A stretch of 64,000 bases of DNA from NCBI GenBank assembly GCA_963920575.1, contig OY986965.1, positions 17,438,957 through 17,502,956 on the forward strand, in the 5' to 3' direction. The translations under genes were made by a program, and so were the position numbers. Positions 11,484 through 22,114 of the stretch are shown here, in pieces; position 1 is the stretch's first letter; the number at the start of each line of letters is the position of its first letter. The DNA comes from Narthecium ossifragum (taxonomy: Eukaryota > Streptophyta > Magnoliopsida > Dioscoreales > Nartheciaceae). The notes beneath the pieces are model-generated. The model was not told where the DNA came from. It ran no database searches and was given only the letters and a program-made list of their open reading frames with translations.

Positions 11484-11530
11484 TATCCCCAAAACACCGG
11501 CTAACTCATCTTTCCCTATTCCACTAACCC
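11484..11530 (+). repeat. 45-bp direct repeat, right copy
   Basis: This is the partner of 8827-8871, with TCCCCAAAACACCGGCTAAC and CTATTCCACTA in the same order. Confidence 0.75.
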
Positions 11531-11559
11531 CATTTTGTTTAGATATAAATTTGGTTGCG

Positions 11560-11720
11560 TTTGTTTGTAGGATAGGCTATTCCGGGTTTTCATTTCTCTG
11601 CAATTAGTATGCTGGGCTTAGTATGTTGTTTGGTTGTAATTCCGGAATTAGAGGAGCCAATTCTGGAATTGGGGCCCCTTATTCCCCAACCAAACGGGCC
11701 CGTTTCCTCTCATTTCGGGG
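11560..11720. mobile_element. MITE-like fragment, copy 2
   Basis: It opens with TTTGTTTGTAGGATAGGC followed by TATTCCGGGTTT, like 6966-7000. It ends near 11,680-11,700 with CCCCAACCAAACGGGCCCG, a common end style of plant hAT/PIF MITEs. No clear target duplication was identified. Confidence 0.35.
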
Positions 11721-12988
11721 CTTTTCCCAAGTTAGAGAGTTTGGGACTTAGAAATGGAGGGTTGGTTAGAGAGTAATAGGAGCTGATTTTGACGGTAAAA
11801 TCTTGGGAGATGAGGGATCTAGGCCAACCTATATCCAAGGATTCAAGATTTGAAGGCTTAGCTTCCTATTAGATAGGGTTTCTACCTCTAATCTCCATGT
11901 TTATGGTCCAATAGCTTGAATCTAGGTGATTTTGTGTGATTTCTAGCTTCTAGTATGTTTTCCTCTGTCTATTCTACCTTAGTTTTTAAGTTTCAAATTG
12001 TTTGGAGTTCGATTGATGGAGATTTGATCGCTTTTAGTTCGACTTTTTTCGGATCCACCAAGACAGATTTGGGATCGATCCCAATCGAAGCAGAAGACCC
12101 GAGTTTGCCCAGTTGGGATCAATCCCAAGATTGGTAAGGATGGGTATTTTGGGCCGTTTTTTATGATTTTCGAAGTTGCTTTCAATCCGATTTTTGATAT
12201 GACCCTAACATTAATGAGTAAATCTAGCATGCTAGTTTTTCATGAAATTTGGAACATTTATGTGAGATTTGTGAAAAGTAATTGATTGGTAAGTTTGCAA
12301 AGTTGGGATTCTATATACAATTGATGCCATGCCCTATATATAAGTAGCTAAATCTATTAGGCCCTATTGGTCGAGCTCTACGTTTGTCTAATGTGTTTAA
12401 TCGAGTGAGTCATGCCCCTTAGGAATGCTTCGTATAAATGTAAGGCCGAAAGTATGCCGCCCTTGTAGTGTTTGTTATAATGTCTGTTGGAGGCCAAAGG
12501 TGTGTCATTGTACGTTGTATGTTATCTTAATGCTTTGAAATCATGTATGGTTTATTTGAATATGCTGATGTGGGATGACTTGTCGGTACGCTCATGAGGA
12601 GAGAATGGTTTTATGTGAACGGTTTGGCATATTTCCTTGTATGTTGGAATGTTAGTGAGTCCTTAGAGGGCTTAGATACTTATCATTCTCTGCTTGTACC
12701 ATTGATGAGTCACAAAATATGCACAATTCACCATTTTAACTTAGCTCTAGAGCAATGCATTTCTAATAAACTTCATGGTGTTTCAGGTTTAAACACTCCT
12801 AAGGCGGCTTGGATCGGATTTGGTTTTAAAAAGGGCATCAAGAGCACAAGTTGAAAAGTCAGATCAATCCCCATGTCTGTGGGGATTGATCCGTTTTTAG
12901 TATTCCAGAAAGCAAATGTTGAGGGAATCAATCCGCCCAAACGCCTAGGAAAAAGGGATTGATCCCAACATCGATGTTGTGGTGTAAG
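11721..12988 (+). mobile_element. LTR-like region with GATCGATC-type motifs
   Basis: No coding sequence is seen. The order of landmarks resembles the leader part of the plus-oriented gypsy LTRs: AAGGCTTAGCTTCC followed by AGATAGGGTTTCTACC near 11,850, then GGGATCGATCCC at 12,071 and GGGATCAATCCC at 12,115. A GATCAATC/GATTGATC pair follows at 12,862 and 12,884. Ends and target duplication were not found. It is probably a diverged LTR next to, or partly continuous with, the Athila LTR that follows. Confidence 0.35.
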
Positions 12989-14273
12989 TGATGACCCAGA
13001 TTAAATCTAAGGGATGTAAGCTAAGAGGGTGAGATATATTTATTTATTTTTGAAGCCAAAGGGCAGTGGGACAGAGAGGGTCAGCTAGGCAGCAAGGGGC
13101 TGGTCGGCTGGGCACTCTTGGGCTGGTTGGAGAGAGAAGAAGAGGGTTCTAACCCAAGGAGGGAGGAGGCCAAGAAACCATCTCGAAGGGAGGCATGAAG
13201 GAAGGATCATCTCCAACCTCCATGGATCCATCCAAGATGAGTAGCTAGCTTCCTTTCCCTTGGGATTTCCATGTAATTGTAGGACTTTTTTGTAGTTTTC
13301 TTAAGGATTTTTTATGTGTAATCTATGGGGATGATCTATTGTATGGTTTTGAGCATGATTTCTCTATCTTTGTAATTGGATCTTATTATTGAATGGATGA
13401 ATGCCCTTATTGGTATGAATTAGGACTTGTGCATGATGGGTGTTTGTTGTTATGCCCAAATGAGTTGGATGTGCTAGAAACACATCCAATTATATTGGGG
13501 GGATAAATAGCCCTACATTAGAGTTTAGGGATGCTAGAACCATCCCTATCCTTCTAATTAGAGGGTCCATTCTATCTCTCTCTTGCATTGGATTCAAGGT
13601 GCTAGAACCATCTCGGTTCAATACCCAATTCCATACAATATCTTTTTCTTGCGATGAATCTATCTTAATCGAAGGTTCGTTAGCGACGATCGAAGTTAAT
13701 CACTCTTTCGTCGACTTTGGGTGTTTGGCGCACCCCCATCCCGCTGAATCCGCGGGATAGGGGGACGCGCGCGCGGGATCCGCGCGTTTGGCGCCGGCGC
13801 GGATATCGATCCGGCGGATTTCGCGGATCCCATCCCGCGGATCCGCCGGAGCCAAACACACCCTTTGTGAATGCGATTTTTTCCGGCCGAAGGTTCTAAG
13901 CAAATTTCCGTTGAGCGATAAGTGAGGCTAACCACCCGCTCCTTGACTTCAAGATTTCGATTGTCTCAATTAGATTATACACATTAATTCCTTAGGAGAC
14001 TACACTAGAACCTACAATGAAATGGAAATCCCAAGGCTTCTCCCTATTAGTTTTACTTTCATTTACCTAGCTAATTACCTTAATCATCATTAATCCAACA
14101 CCCAATTTCGTTTAGCTATTGTTGGGAGCTATCTATTGAGTACGTTAATCAATTCTCATTTCCCTGTGGATCGACCCGGACTCCCGCTAACTACATAGTA
14201 CTTAGTTAGGATTCGGTGAATTTGTAATTTTGATGCCCTAGTCGCTTTTACGACGAGTGGTTAAGGCGCGTCA
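12989..14273 (+). mobile_element. 5' LTR of Athila-like element 1
   Basis: The right end is firm: AAGGCGCGTCA at 14,273, seven bases before a tRNA-Asp-type primer site. The left end is placed at TGATGACCCAG only because it gives a plausible length of about 1.3 kb; it is not confirmed. The internal sequence has repeated words such as GCTAGAACCATC at 13,530 and 13,600. It contains the phrase GTGGATCGACCCGGACTCCC near 14,165, which is typical of plant Athila/Tat LTR ends. A MITE is inserted at 13,719. Confidence 0.6.
13719..13863. mobile_element. 145-bp GC-rich MITE in the Athila LTR
   Basis: The left end GGGTGTTTGGC and right end GCCAAACACACCC form imperfect terminal inverted repeats. The flanks are TTT on both sides (13,716-13,718 and 13,864-13,866), which fits a Tourist/PIF-Harbinger MITE. 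A CTTTG reading of the duplication would also be possible. The interior is highly GC-rich and self-complementary, with several GGATCCGCG-type words. Confidence 0.7.
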
Positions 14274-14279
14274 AGATTT

Positions 14280-14297
14280 TGGCGCCATTGCCCGGGA
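14280..14297 (+). other. Primer binding site, tRNA-Asp type
   Basis: TGGCGCCATTGCCCGGGA is one or two changes from the common Athila/Tat primer site TGGCGCCGTTGCCGGGGA. It directly follows the LTR end and fixes the plus orientation of this element. Confidence 0.85.
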
Positions 14298-14525
14298 TTT
14301 GATGATTTAAATTTCTTACTTAATAAATCTCTCCTTTCAATTAGATTGCTTTACCAAAAATACCAAAAATAGAACGTTGCTTATATTGTTATATCTTTTT
14401 GTGTTTGTAGGTGAAGCTTCCGAGCGGCGAAGCTACTCATCTACAGAAGAGGATACAAAAGTTCTTGGACCAGCCCGCTGTAACGTATCTCTTACCTTGA
14501 ATGGTCCAAATCCCCATATGAATTA

Positions 14526-15726
14526 ATGAATGATGATCATGACCTAGATATCACATTACAAGCATTCTTAGATTCTAGGACATCTTCAAGTGTATTCTTA
14601 CATAGGGACTCACCACCTCCTCAAGCCATGGATGATCCTAATCCGGACACCAATCCCAATGTCAATCCCATCTTGGACCGTAGGAGTATGATGGATTATT
14701 ATGTCCCTTCTACATTTGCACCCACATCGGGCATACAACAACCCGTTGTACAAACCGCATACTATGAGTTTAAGCCTCAATTCCTTCAATTCCTTCCAAA
14801 CTTTCACGGCTTGAGTAATGAGGACCCTTACTATCACCTAGAAGATTTTCTTGAAAAGAGTTCCACAGTCAAGATTCCAAACTTTAGCGAGGATGCAATG
14901 AGACTAAAATTGTTTCCTTTTACCTTAAAGGGAAAAGCCAAGCATTGGTTAGGATCCCTTGAGCCCCAAACGATCACCAAATGGGACCAATTACAAAGTG
15001 CTTTTCTAGAAAAATTCTACCCTATAGCAAAGATTCATGAAATGAGGACCCAAATAGCGACCTTTCATCAAGAAGATGATGAACCTTTTCATGATGCTTG
15101 GGAAAGGTTTAAAGAGCTTCTTAGGAAATGCCCACACCATCAAATTTCAAAGTGGTCTCTTGTCGATTATTTTTACAATGGCCTTAGAATACGTCATCAA
15201 CAAGACGTAAACACCGCTTGTGGTGGGGTGTTCATGACAAATCTATACGAGGACTCATGGGTTCTATTTGGAAAGCTTGCCATTAATCCCCAAAACCATG
15301 CCTTCACTTCAAGAAATGTTAGGGATACTTCAAGTCCTAAGGGACAATCCAACCCTAGAGGAGTTTTAGAACTATCTGAAGCCACCCCGTGTAGAACAAC
15401 AAATTGATGTTCTAAGTAGAAAATTTGATCAAGTTGCTCATTCTTTGAATCAAATCCCTATTCCTCCTTCTTCGTCGAGCTACCCACTCACTTCTTCATC
15501 ATTGGGAGAACTTTGCTTCCTATGTTCGACTCTCGGCCATTTAGTTACCGATTGCCATTTGGCATGTGATTATCCGGATCTCGTGCAAGAGCATATCAAT
15601 GTGGTCTTCAATCAATCAAAGTCTACTTATGACCCTTACTCAAATACGTACAATCCCGGTCTTAAGGATCATCCAAATTTTTCATTGAGAAATCCCGGTC
15701 AACAACCTCTAAATACATACAATTGA
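14526..15726 (+). pseudogene. gag: Athila-like gag, N-terminal and zinc-knuckle part
   Basis: The first frame starts MNDDHDLDITLQAFL at 14,526 and carries the retrotransposon gag (capsid) domain from about residue 85 to 240. Its landmarks are FLPNFHGLSNEDPYYHLEDF, RLKLFPFTLKGKAKHWL and AWERFKELLRKCPHH, the usual Athila/Tat signature. A frameshift near 15,370 moves the reading frame to a second part (frame open to 15,726) with the zinc knuckle CFLCSTLGHLVTDC (CX2CX4HX4C). The protein would coat genomic RNA in virus-like particles. The gene is interrupted by an LTR starting at 15,727 and continues at 17,912. It is clearly inactive. Confidence 0.88.
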
Positions 15727-15938
15727 TGTCAGATGCTATCCCTCTACCTCTGTGGCTCGTTGTGGACCGCAAGGGCAATTTGGTAAATTATGCCTTGCCG
15801 GATTTTTTCACACCCGCGTGTGCACACACTGACCATGTTTGTGTTAGTGCTTGATTAAAATGGTTAGGTGGACCCGGGATCGAAAGATCCGGGCTTGGGC
15901 TTGTGTTTTAGCCCAAGTCTAGCTTTTTGTACCTAAAG

Positions 15939-16575
15939 GATCGATCTTTCCTTGCTCAGGGAAAGATCGATCATTCATAGGTCGGTTAGTTTGCCTATAA
16001 AGCGGACGCAACCTTCTTCCTTGAATCCTTTTGAAATCCGCCGTTCTTGAGCTTAGATCTGATCGGATTTTGGAGCGATTGAGGATGATCCAAGGCTTAG
16101 CTACTGGGATTGAAGCAGCTCTTGCCTAGGTAGGGATCCTACCTACTTTGTTTACCGGTTTTTTAGAGTTTTGAGTTTCCTTGTGTTCTTTAGCTTAGAT
16201 CCATCGTTTTGCATGTTTGTTTTTAGCATGTATACCGGTTTTGGACTCATGGTCCTTCGTACTACCAGATCCCAAGGTTTTGTGAGATTTGGTGAAGTTT
16301 TTCGACGGTATTTCTCACCGGAGTTTTGCCGGAGAACCCAACAAGATCGATCATTCTTGGTGAATGATCGATCCTTCATTGTTGGTCATGCTGAGCCCGA
16401 GCATGATCGATTATCTGGTGGAGATGATCGATCCTTGTTTCAGGTTAGCATGGGATGTCCACTGTCGCGAGGATGATCAATCTTCATGGGAGGAAAGATC
16501 GATCTTCTTTGGCTCGACAAGGGAGATGCTCTCTGTCATTTAGAAGATCGATCATTTCTTAGGGAAAGATCGATC
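15939..16575. repeat. GATCGATC paired-palindrome array, copy in LTR 15,727
   Basis: Pairs of GATCGATC (or one-base variants) start at 15,939/15,965, 16,345/16,366, 16,405/16,426, 16,475/16,497 and 16,546/16,568. Within-pair distances are 26, 21, 21, 22 and 22 bp. Flanking bases extend several pairs into short hairpins. The first pair is about 25 bp upstream of the TATA-like box, and the rest lie 350-570 bp downstream of it. Confidence 0.9.
15996..16002 (+). promoter_or_regulatory. TATA-like box of gypsy LTR
   Basis: TATAAAG occurs in the context GCCTATAAAGCGG, and the same context is found inverted in the related LTR at 20,565. The conserved position between two LTR copies supports a promoter role. 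Confidence 0.6.
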
Positions 16576-17911
16576 CTTTGGTGACAAAGAGGAGTTTTCA
16601 TTGGTTTTTGCCTGCGGGGCTCTGCCTGTAGTTCTTCTTTACTGCTTAATGAATTTGTACATACCTTTAAGCATGTTAACCCCATATTAGGGGTAGTGGT
16701 GAACCAGGAGAATGATAACTCCTGGGATGTTAAGAATAAGTGGGTGAGTGGCCCTACAACTTTCTTTAGCCTTGCATGACGACGTGCGCCGAGTGCCTTA
16801 TTTGTGTGGTGTGCCTTCTGTTGTTTGCGGGGCTACTTCCCGATGCAAGTTGCTGGTGAACTAGCTGTCAGTTTGTGGTGGTACCACTGCAGCAGTTCTT
16901 GACCTTAATTACATGTTCACCACCCCGGGCTGGCAGTGTGCCGAGCTCAAACCTTGTTTATGCTATCATCACATATTTCCACATGCTTAAATGTTTTATA
17001 TGCGCATTAGTTGCATAAGGTCAGGGCGTGGGCGATATGTGGGTCGCCGTCCCGAGGCTTGGAAGCTCGGATTTAGCCCTAGGACTGGGGTCGGGTAGTT
17101 TGGACATGGTTTGAGTTGTGGTGTACAGTCGAATTTGATGATAGGCCTAGATGACTCGTACACCTATTGTTTGATGACTGTAGAGGTTGTGTCGATCTCT
17201 AGTCGAGTTCTGAGGTGTAGCCTGTGTCCAGCTATGACGACTCTTGAGTAGAGGGTAGGCCTACTCAGCGGTGCCATTTCTCGCCAGCAGTGCCGGTTTC
17301 CTGCTTGTGAGTTAGCAGTGTTGGTTCCTGCTTACTGAGCGTGACCCATCATGTGACCAGTTCTTTTGGAAGATCATGATCGTCGACCTCAGGGACACAC
17401 GGTGGGGTTATGGGGCCTCCTTGTACACCTAGGCTTTACTAGAGGGCGACACTGTTGTGTTTCCCTCTTCCTTGTGTGTGTCGTAGTGTAGTTTCCCTGA
17501 TGAGCTTAGTCCCTCACTTCTACCCGGGTTGCGTTTTGTAGGTACAGGCATTAGCTCCTCTTTGGTAGCCCCTACCGGGCAATTGGTCGGTGGTGCGGCG
17601 GCACCAGGCGGAGTTCCAGAGGTGGTGATCCTTCACTGCTTTTTGAACCCTTTGTTAGTTAGTCTCCTACGGGAGTATAAATGTTGTATTTGAATCTTTC
17701 CCTCCTCAAGGATATGTATATTAAACTTTTGGGATTGTAATCTGTGATTTGAGGTTCTGTTAATTTTAGTCATTTAAATTGAGGGTGTTTTGGATGACTT
17801 GTTAGGGAGACCAATAGGTTAGAGGGAACCCTTGCCCAATTTTCCGCGTTTCGTTAGGTTTTGATTCACGTCGCTCGGCCCGGTTGGGCTTTTGCGGGTC
17901 AGGGCGCGACA

Positions 17912-18674
17912 CTAGGCCTCCAATTTCGGGCAATCAAGCCCCAAGCTATCCTCCTAGGTATCAAGCGCCATATCCCTCTAGCCAAGCTCCACAAAATCAA
18001 CACACATACCGGCCACCTCAAGCTTTGCATGCATCCCCACCACAAGTGTCAAGTTATCCTCAATCATCTCATCCTCCAAATTGGAGTTAAAGGCCACCTG
18101 GGCCTCCCCCATACCAAGGGCCCCCATATCAAGCTCCTCAAACTCCGAAATGCGATCCTTCTATTGAAGAAAGAATTGTCAAGGCCTTGGATTCTTTTGA
18201 GTCAAGCCCCCAACTTTTACATTCTCATTCCCAATCCATTTTAAAGTTGGAAGTGCAAATAGGCCAATTGGCCAATACTATGGCAAGAAGGGAGGAGGGT
18301 AGACTTCCTAGTCAACCCATAGTAAACCCTAAAGGCCAACATTATGTCGATTCCAATCATGAGGAAGTGCAAGTGGTCACTACCCTCCAGAGTGGACAGG
18401 TTTTTCTGAATGTTGAGATGCCCAAAGACACCACATTAGAGCAAACACATGAACCTCATTTGTCTACTTCAATGAAAGACTCTCAAGCATCACCTCATCA
18501 TGCCCCTCACGATTGTTCGAGTCCATTATCATCTTTCAAGGAAACTCAGCCTATCTTACTCGATCCTTTACCAACCAAAGCATACATTCCTAAGGCTCCA
18601 TACCCTCAAGCACTAGTTGATTTTCAAGCCACATCCCAACCTTGGAAGAATGGTAAGTATGAGGAGATGCTAGA
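17912..18674 (+). pseudogene. gag: Athila-like gag, C-terminal part
   Basis: This continues the gag interrupted at 15,726. A proline/glutamine-rich stretch (PPRYQAPYPSSQAPQNQ) is followed, after a frame change, by the Athila gag tail with KLEVQIGQLANTMARREEG and LPSQPIVNPK. The frame shifts at least once near 18,090. It ends at the insertion site of the next LTR, whose left target duplication CTAGA is 18,670-18,674. Confidence 0.8.
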
Positions 18675-19991
18675 TGTCGCGCCCCGACCCGCGTAGGCCC
18701 AACCGGGCCGGGCGACGCGAACCGGAACTTAACCTACTGCGGAAATTTGGCGAGGTTTCCCTCTAATCGTAGTGGTTACCCTAATAAGCATAATCATCCT
18801 GTATTAAGTACAACAATTATAAAGCTCAACACACAAAGCTGGAATATAGTACAAATCCTCAAACAGGGAATGTTATACAAAATCGCTCCCGTAGGAGACT
18901 ATCTAACCAAGGTGTACACGGACAGATCATAGCTCCTCAAGCTCCGCCAGACGCCGCCACGTCACCGAACACCTGCCCGGTAGGGGCGACCGAAGAAGAG
19001 CTAGCGCCAGCACCTGCAAAACGCAGCCCGGGTAGGAGTGAGCACTAAGCTCAGCAGGGACACTACACTACAACACTCACAAAGGAAGGGAACACAACAG
19101 TGTCGTCCCCAAGCAAAGCCTAGGTGTATCACAGGGGTCCCATAACCCCACCGGATACCCCTGAGAGCCCCAGTCGTGGTCTCCCAGCGAACTGGTCACA
19201 CACTGGGTCACACTCAGTAAGACAGGAAATGGCACTGCCAACTCACGACAGGATCCTGGGCACTGTCGGCGGGTAGCACCGCTGGGTAGTCACACCTGCC
19301 ACCCAAGAGTTCTAGAAGGATTGGGTACCGGCTACACCACGACTTGGCTCAAGGCCGACACGACCTCTAAACATCAAGCACAACAGTATTCATGTCCAAC
19401 TAACCCTATCATCGAAGAGACTGAATACTACAAATCGAGTCCTGGACCAAGCTACCCGCAACGGTCCTAAGAGATAAATCCGGGCCACGCGAAAGCCCCG
19501 GATCGGCAACGCCCTAAACAGATACAACTAGTGCACAACACAATGCATGCTATGAACATGCGCAGAATAAAACATGTAAGCATGCAACAAGATGTGATGA
19601 TATATCAAAGAAGGTCTGGGCACGGCACCCTGCCGGCCCGGGTAGTGAACCAGTAAAGTAAGGTCTAGGGAACTGCTGCAGTGGTACTACCACCAGCTGC
19701 CAGCAGTTCACCACAACACCTGCACCGGGAAACAGCCCCGCAAACAACAACTTACAAATATAGCAGATAAGGCCCTCGGCGCACGCCGACATGCAAGGCT
19801 ATGGAAAGCTGTAGGGCTACCCGCCCGTTTATTCTAAACATCCCGGGAGTCATCACTCTCCCGGTTCACCACTGCCCTATTATAGGGCTAACATGCTTAA
19901 TCATATGTACAAGATATCAAGACAGTAAGGAAAACTGTCATACAAAGCCCCGCGGGCAAAACCCACTTAAAACACCCTTCAGCCACTAAAG

Positions 19992-20222
19992 GATCGATCC
20001 TTCTCATCAAGAGGATTGATCCCTTCAGTACTTAGGGAAAACTCGTCTCTGTGAACCAAAGAGATCGATCCTTCTCATCAAGAGGATCGATCCTCTTGTA
20101 ACCAGAGACCCGTCGTCCCCCAGCCACCAAAGGATCAATCTCTCCCTCCAGGAGGATCGATCCCGCACGGGCTGGGCATGACTCACCAAAGGGGATCGAT
20201 CCTTCCTAAAAGAGGATCGATC
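19992..20222. repeat. GATCGATC pairs, transcribed side of LTR 18,675
   Basis: Pairs start at 19,992/20,014, 20,063/20,085, 20,133/20,155 and 20,194/20,215, with within-pair distances of 22, 22, 22 and 21 bp. Successive pairs are 71, 70 and 61 bp apart. Confidence 0.9.
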
Positions 20223-20564
20223 TCGATGGGTTCTCCGGCGTACTTCCGACGAGGAATACTGCCGGAAAACTCATCCAAACTTCATGAAACTCTGGGATCT
20301 GATAGATCAGAACCCCACGAGTCTAAAATCGGCAAAAACACAGAAAACCAACAACTATATACGCAGATCTAAGCAATAAACCACAGATCAAACCGGAAAA
20401 CTCAAAACCCCGAAGAGAGATGTCGGTAGGATCCCTACCGGAGCAAACGCAGCTTAGATCCAAGCAGCTAGGCCTTGGATCGTCCTCAACGCCTTCGAAA
20501 ATCCCATGATCCGAGCTCAAATCGCCGGATTTTCAAAAGGATTTCAAAGAAGAAGGTTCGTCTG

Positions 20565-20573
20565 CTTTATAGG
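20565..20573 (-). promoter_or_regulatory. TATA-like box of solo LTR
   Basis: CCTATAAAG on the minus strand, in the same context as the box at 15,996 in the related LTR. Confidence 0.6.
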
Positions 20574-20594
20574 CAAACGAACCGACCTATGAAG

Positions 20595-20692
20595 AATCGA
20601 TCCTTACCAAAGGAAGGATCGATCACCTCATGACGATCTCACTTGACTTTCTGGCACGAGAGGATCGATCTCTTAGCTAGAGAGGATCGATC
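20595..20692. repeat. GATCGATC pairs upstream of the TATA-like box
   Basis: Pairs start at 20,595/20,617 and 20,663/20,685, both 22 bp apart, beginning about 20-25 bp upstream of the box at 20,573 in LTR orientation. The second pair can form a hairpin with GATCGATCTCT on one side and AGAG plus GATCGATC on the other. Confidence 0.88.
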
Positions 20693-20911
20693 CTTTTTGT
20701 GCTGAAAGCTAAACTTAGGCGAGAATTCAAGCCTAAGTCCGGATCTTTCGATCCCGGGTTCCACTAACCATCCTAAGCAAACATTACCACAAACATGGTC
20801 AGTGTGTGTACAAGCGCGAGTGTGAAACTAGCCGACAAGGTGCAATTTACCAAATTGCCCTTGCGGTCCACAGCGAGCCACAGGAGGGGAGGGACGGGTC
20901 CTCACACTAGA

Positions 20912-21258
20912 GCTCTTCAAGAAAGTCCACATCAACCTTCCCTTATTAGATGCCATCAAGCAAGTACCTTCTTACGCCAAATTCTTGAAAGACTTGTGTA
21001 CCCACAAGAGGCAATCTAAATCTCATGTCTCCAAAAAGCTCTTCCTAACTAAGCAAGTTAGCTGTATTCTACAACTCGATCTACCTCCGAAATTAAGAGA
21101 CCCCAGCACTCCTATCATTTCTTGCATCATGGGGGATCAATTGATTGAGGGGCTCTTCTTGATTTAGGAGCTAGTGTGAATCTCATGCCCTACTCCTTGG
21201 TTTGTAGGTTTGGCTTAGGAGAGCTCAAGCCGACCTCGATGACTTTGCAATTACTCGA
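20912..21258 (+). pseudogene. pol: Athila-like protease region, N-terminal part
   Basis: Reading resumes after the CTAGA duplication with VHINLPLLDAIKQVPSYAKF and LKDLCTHKR, the conserved Athila linker before protease. The aspartic protease motif LLDLGASVNLMPYS follows after a frameshift near 21,155. In Athila-like elements this protease cleaves the Gag-Pol polyprotein. The sequence stops within LQLLD at the insertion of the next LTR at 21,259 and continues at 27,392. Confidence 0.85.
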
Positions 21259-22114
21259 TGATACGATGCACCTTCTCTAGGGCTTTCGTACCTGGTCTCT
21301 TGCCTTGTCTCAGATCCTCTTTAGCCAAATCTATGGCTAGGTCGAGAGATACCTTTAGGGTTTTAGAAGAAGGACCCTAGGTATTCGACGAGGAAGGCGA
21401 AGACTAGAGGAGGAGACGGATGAGAAGAGGGATACCTTGCAGCTCCTCTAGGGTTGGTTGGCTTCTCTTGGAGATCCAAGCCTTGGAGAACGTGGTGGAG
21501 GGAGGCACAGCAGCCAAAGGGGGTCGCCGGTGATGGGGACATGTATAGTAGATGGCAGCGGTGGACGGCGATGGATGGTGGCCGGCTGGTGGAGAGATAA
21601 TCCGGTAGTAGAGAGAGATGAAGGTGGCTGGTGGATTTCTGTGGAAACTAGGGTTACAACTACTCCTATATTACTTCTACTCCTAAGATTTATCTCTACT
21701 AAATAATAACTCCATTAAATTCGTCTATGCATAAAAACCCTAATACAAGCTATAGAGGTCCCTTTATAGAGGCCTCAAGAGAGTACTATTACAACCTGAA
21801 TACCGTCTTGCTTGGACAACAAGTAAAAGACTATTACTAATTCAACTCAAACTGACTCCTAATAATCAGGAATAAACTAAGTAAGCTAGTGACTTGACTC
21901 AACCAAAACTAGAACTCAATTAAATAGAAACTGGCTAAGCACAAACTGAACTCAAACTAGGAAATCAACTAGGAAAGCAATTAAGACTCAACTAAGGAAA
22001 CAACCAAGTAAGGCCGGCTTGGCTAAGCCACCTCATGGGTCATGGGTCCATCATGGGTCCACCCATGCTTGAGCTTGGTCTTGGAATTGGTTCAACTCTG
22101 ATTTGGCCCTAAGG

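Larger units (their letters stand above)
15727..17911 (+). mobile_element. Gypsy LTR inside Athila gag, no matching TSD
   Basis: This 2,185-bp LTR starts TGTCAGATGC and ends GGGCGCGACA. It aligns end to end with the plus LTR at 34,847 and, inverted, with 18,675. The flanks ATTGA (15,722-15,726) and CTAGG (17,912-17,916) do not match, so it may have formed by recombination between different copies or lost its duplication. A TATA-like box lies at 15,996. GATCGATC pairs lie just upstream of that box (15,939/15,965) and downstream (16,345-16,575). Confidence 0.82.
18675..20906 (-). mobile_element. Solo gypsy LTR, TSD CTAGA
   Basis: This 2,232-bp LTR reads TGTCGCGCCCCGACCC at its left and GACGGGTCCTCACA at its right. 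Identical CTAGA copies lie at 18,670-18,674 and 20,907-20,911. It lies in minus orientation inside the Athila coding region, opposite to the related LTR 763 bp to its left. A TATA-like box lies at 20,565-20,573 on the minus strand. GATCGATC pairs lie on both sides of it. No internal sequence remains, so it is a solo LTR. Confidence 0.93.

Noticed and set aside
16345..16575. Possible CRISPR-like array because of regular short repeats
   Set aside because: The repeats are 8-bp palindromes in pairs within eukaryotic LTRs; there is no direct-repeat/spacer unit of 25-40 bp and no cas genes.
15939..16575. GATC sites as bacterial Dam methylation or origin clusters
   Set aside because: Everything around is plant retrotransposon DNA; a bacterial meaning does not apply.
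14526..18674. Gag as a host gene with introns
   Set aside because: The gaps are LTR insertions and frameshifts, and the domain content is retrotransposon gag.
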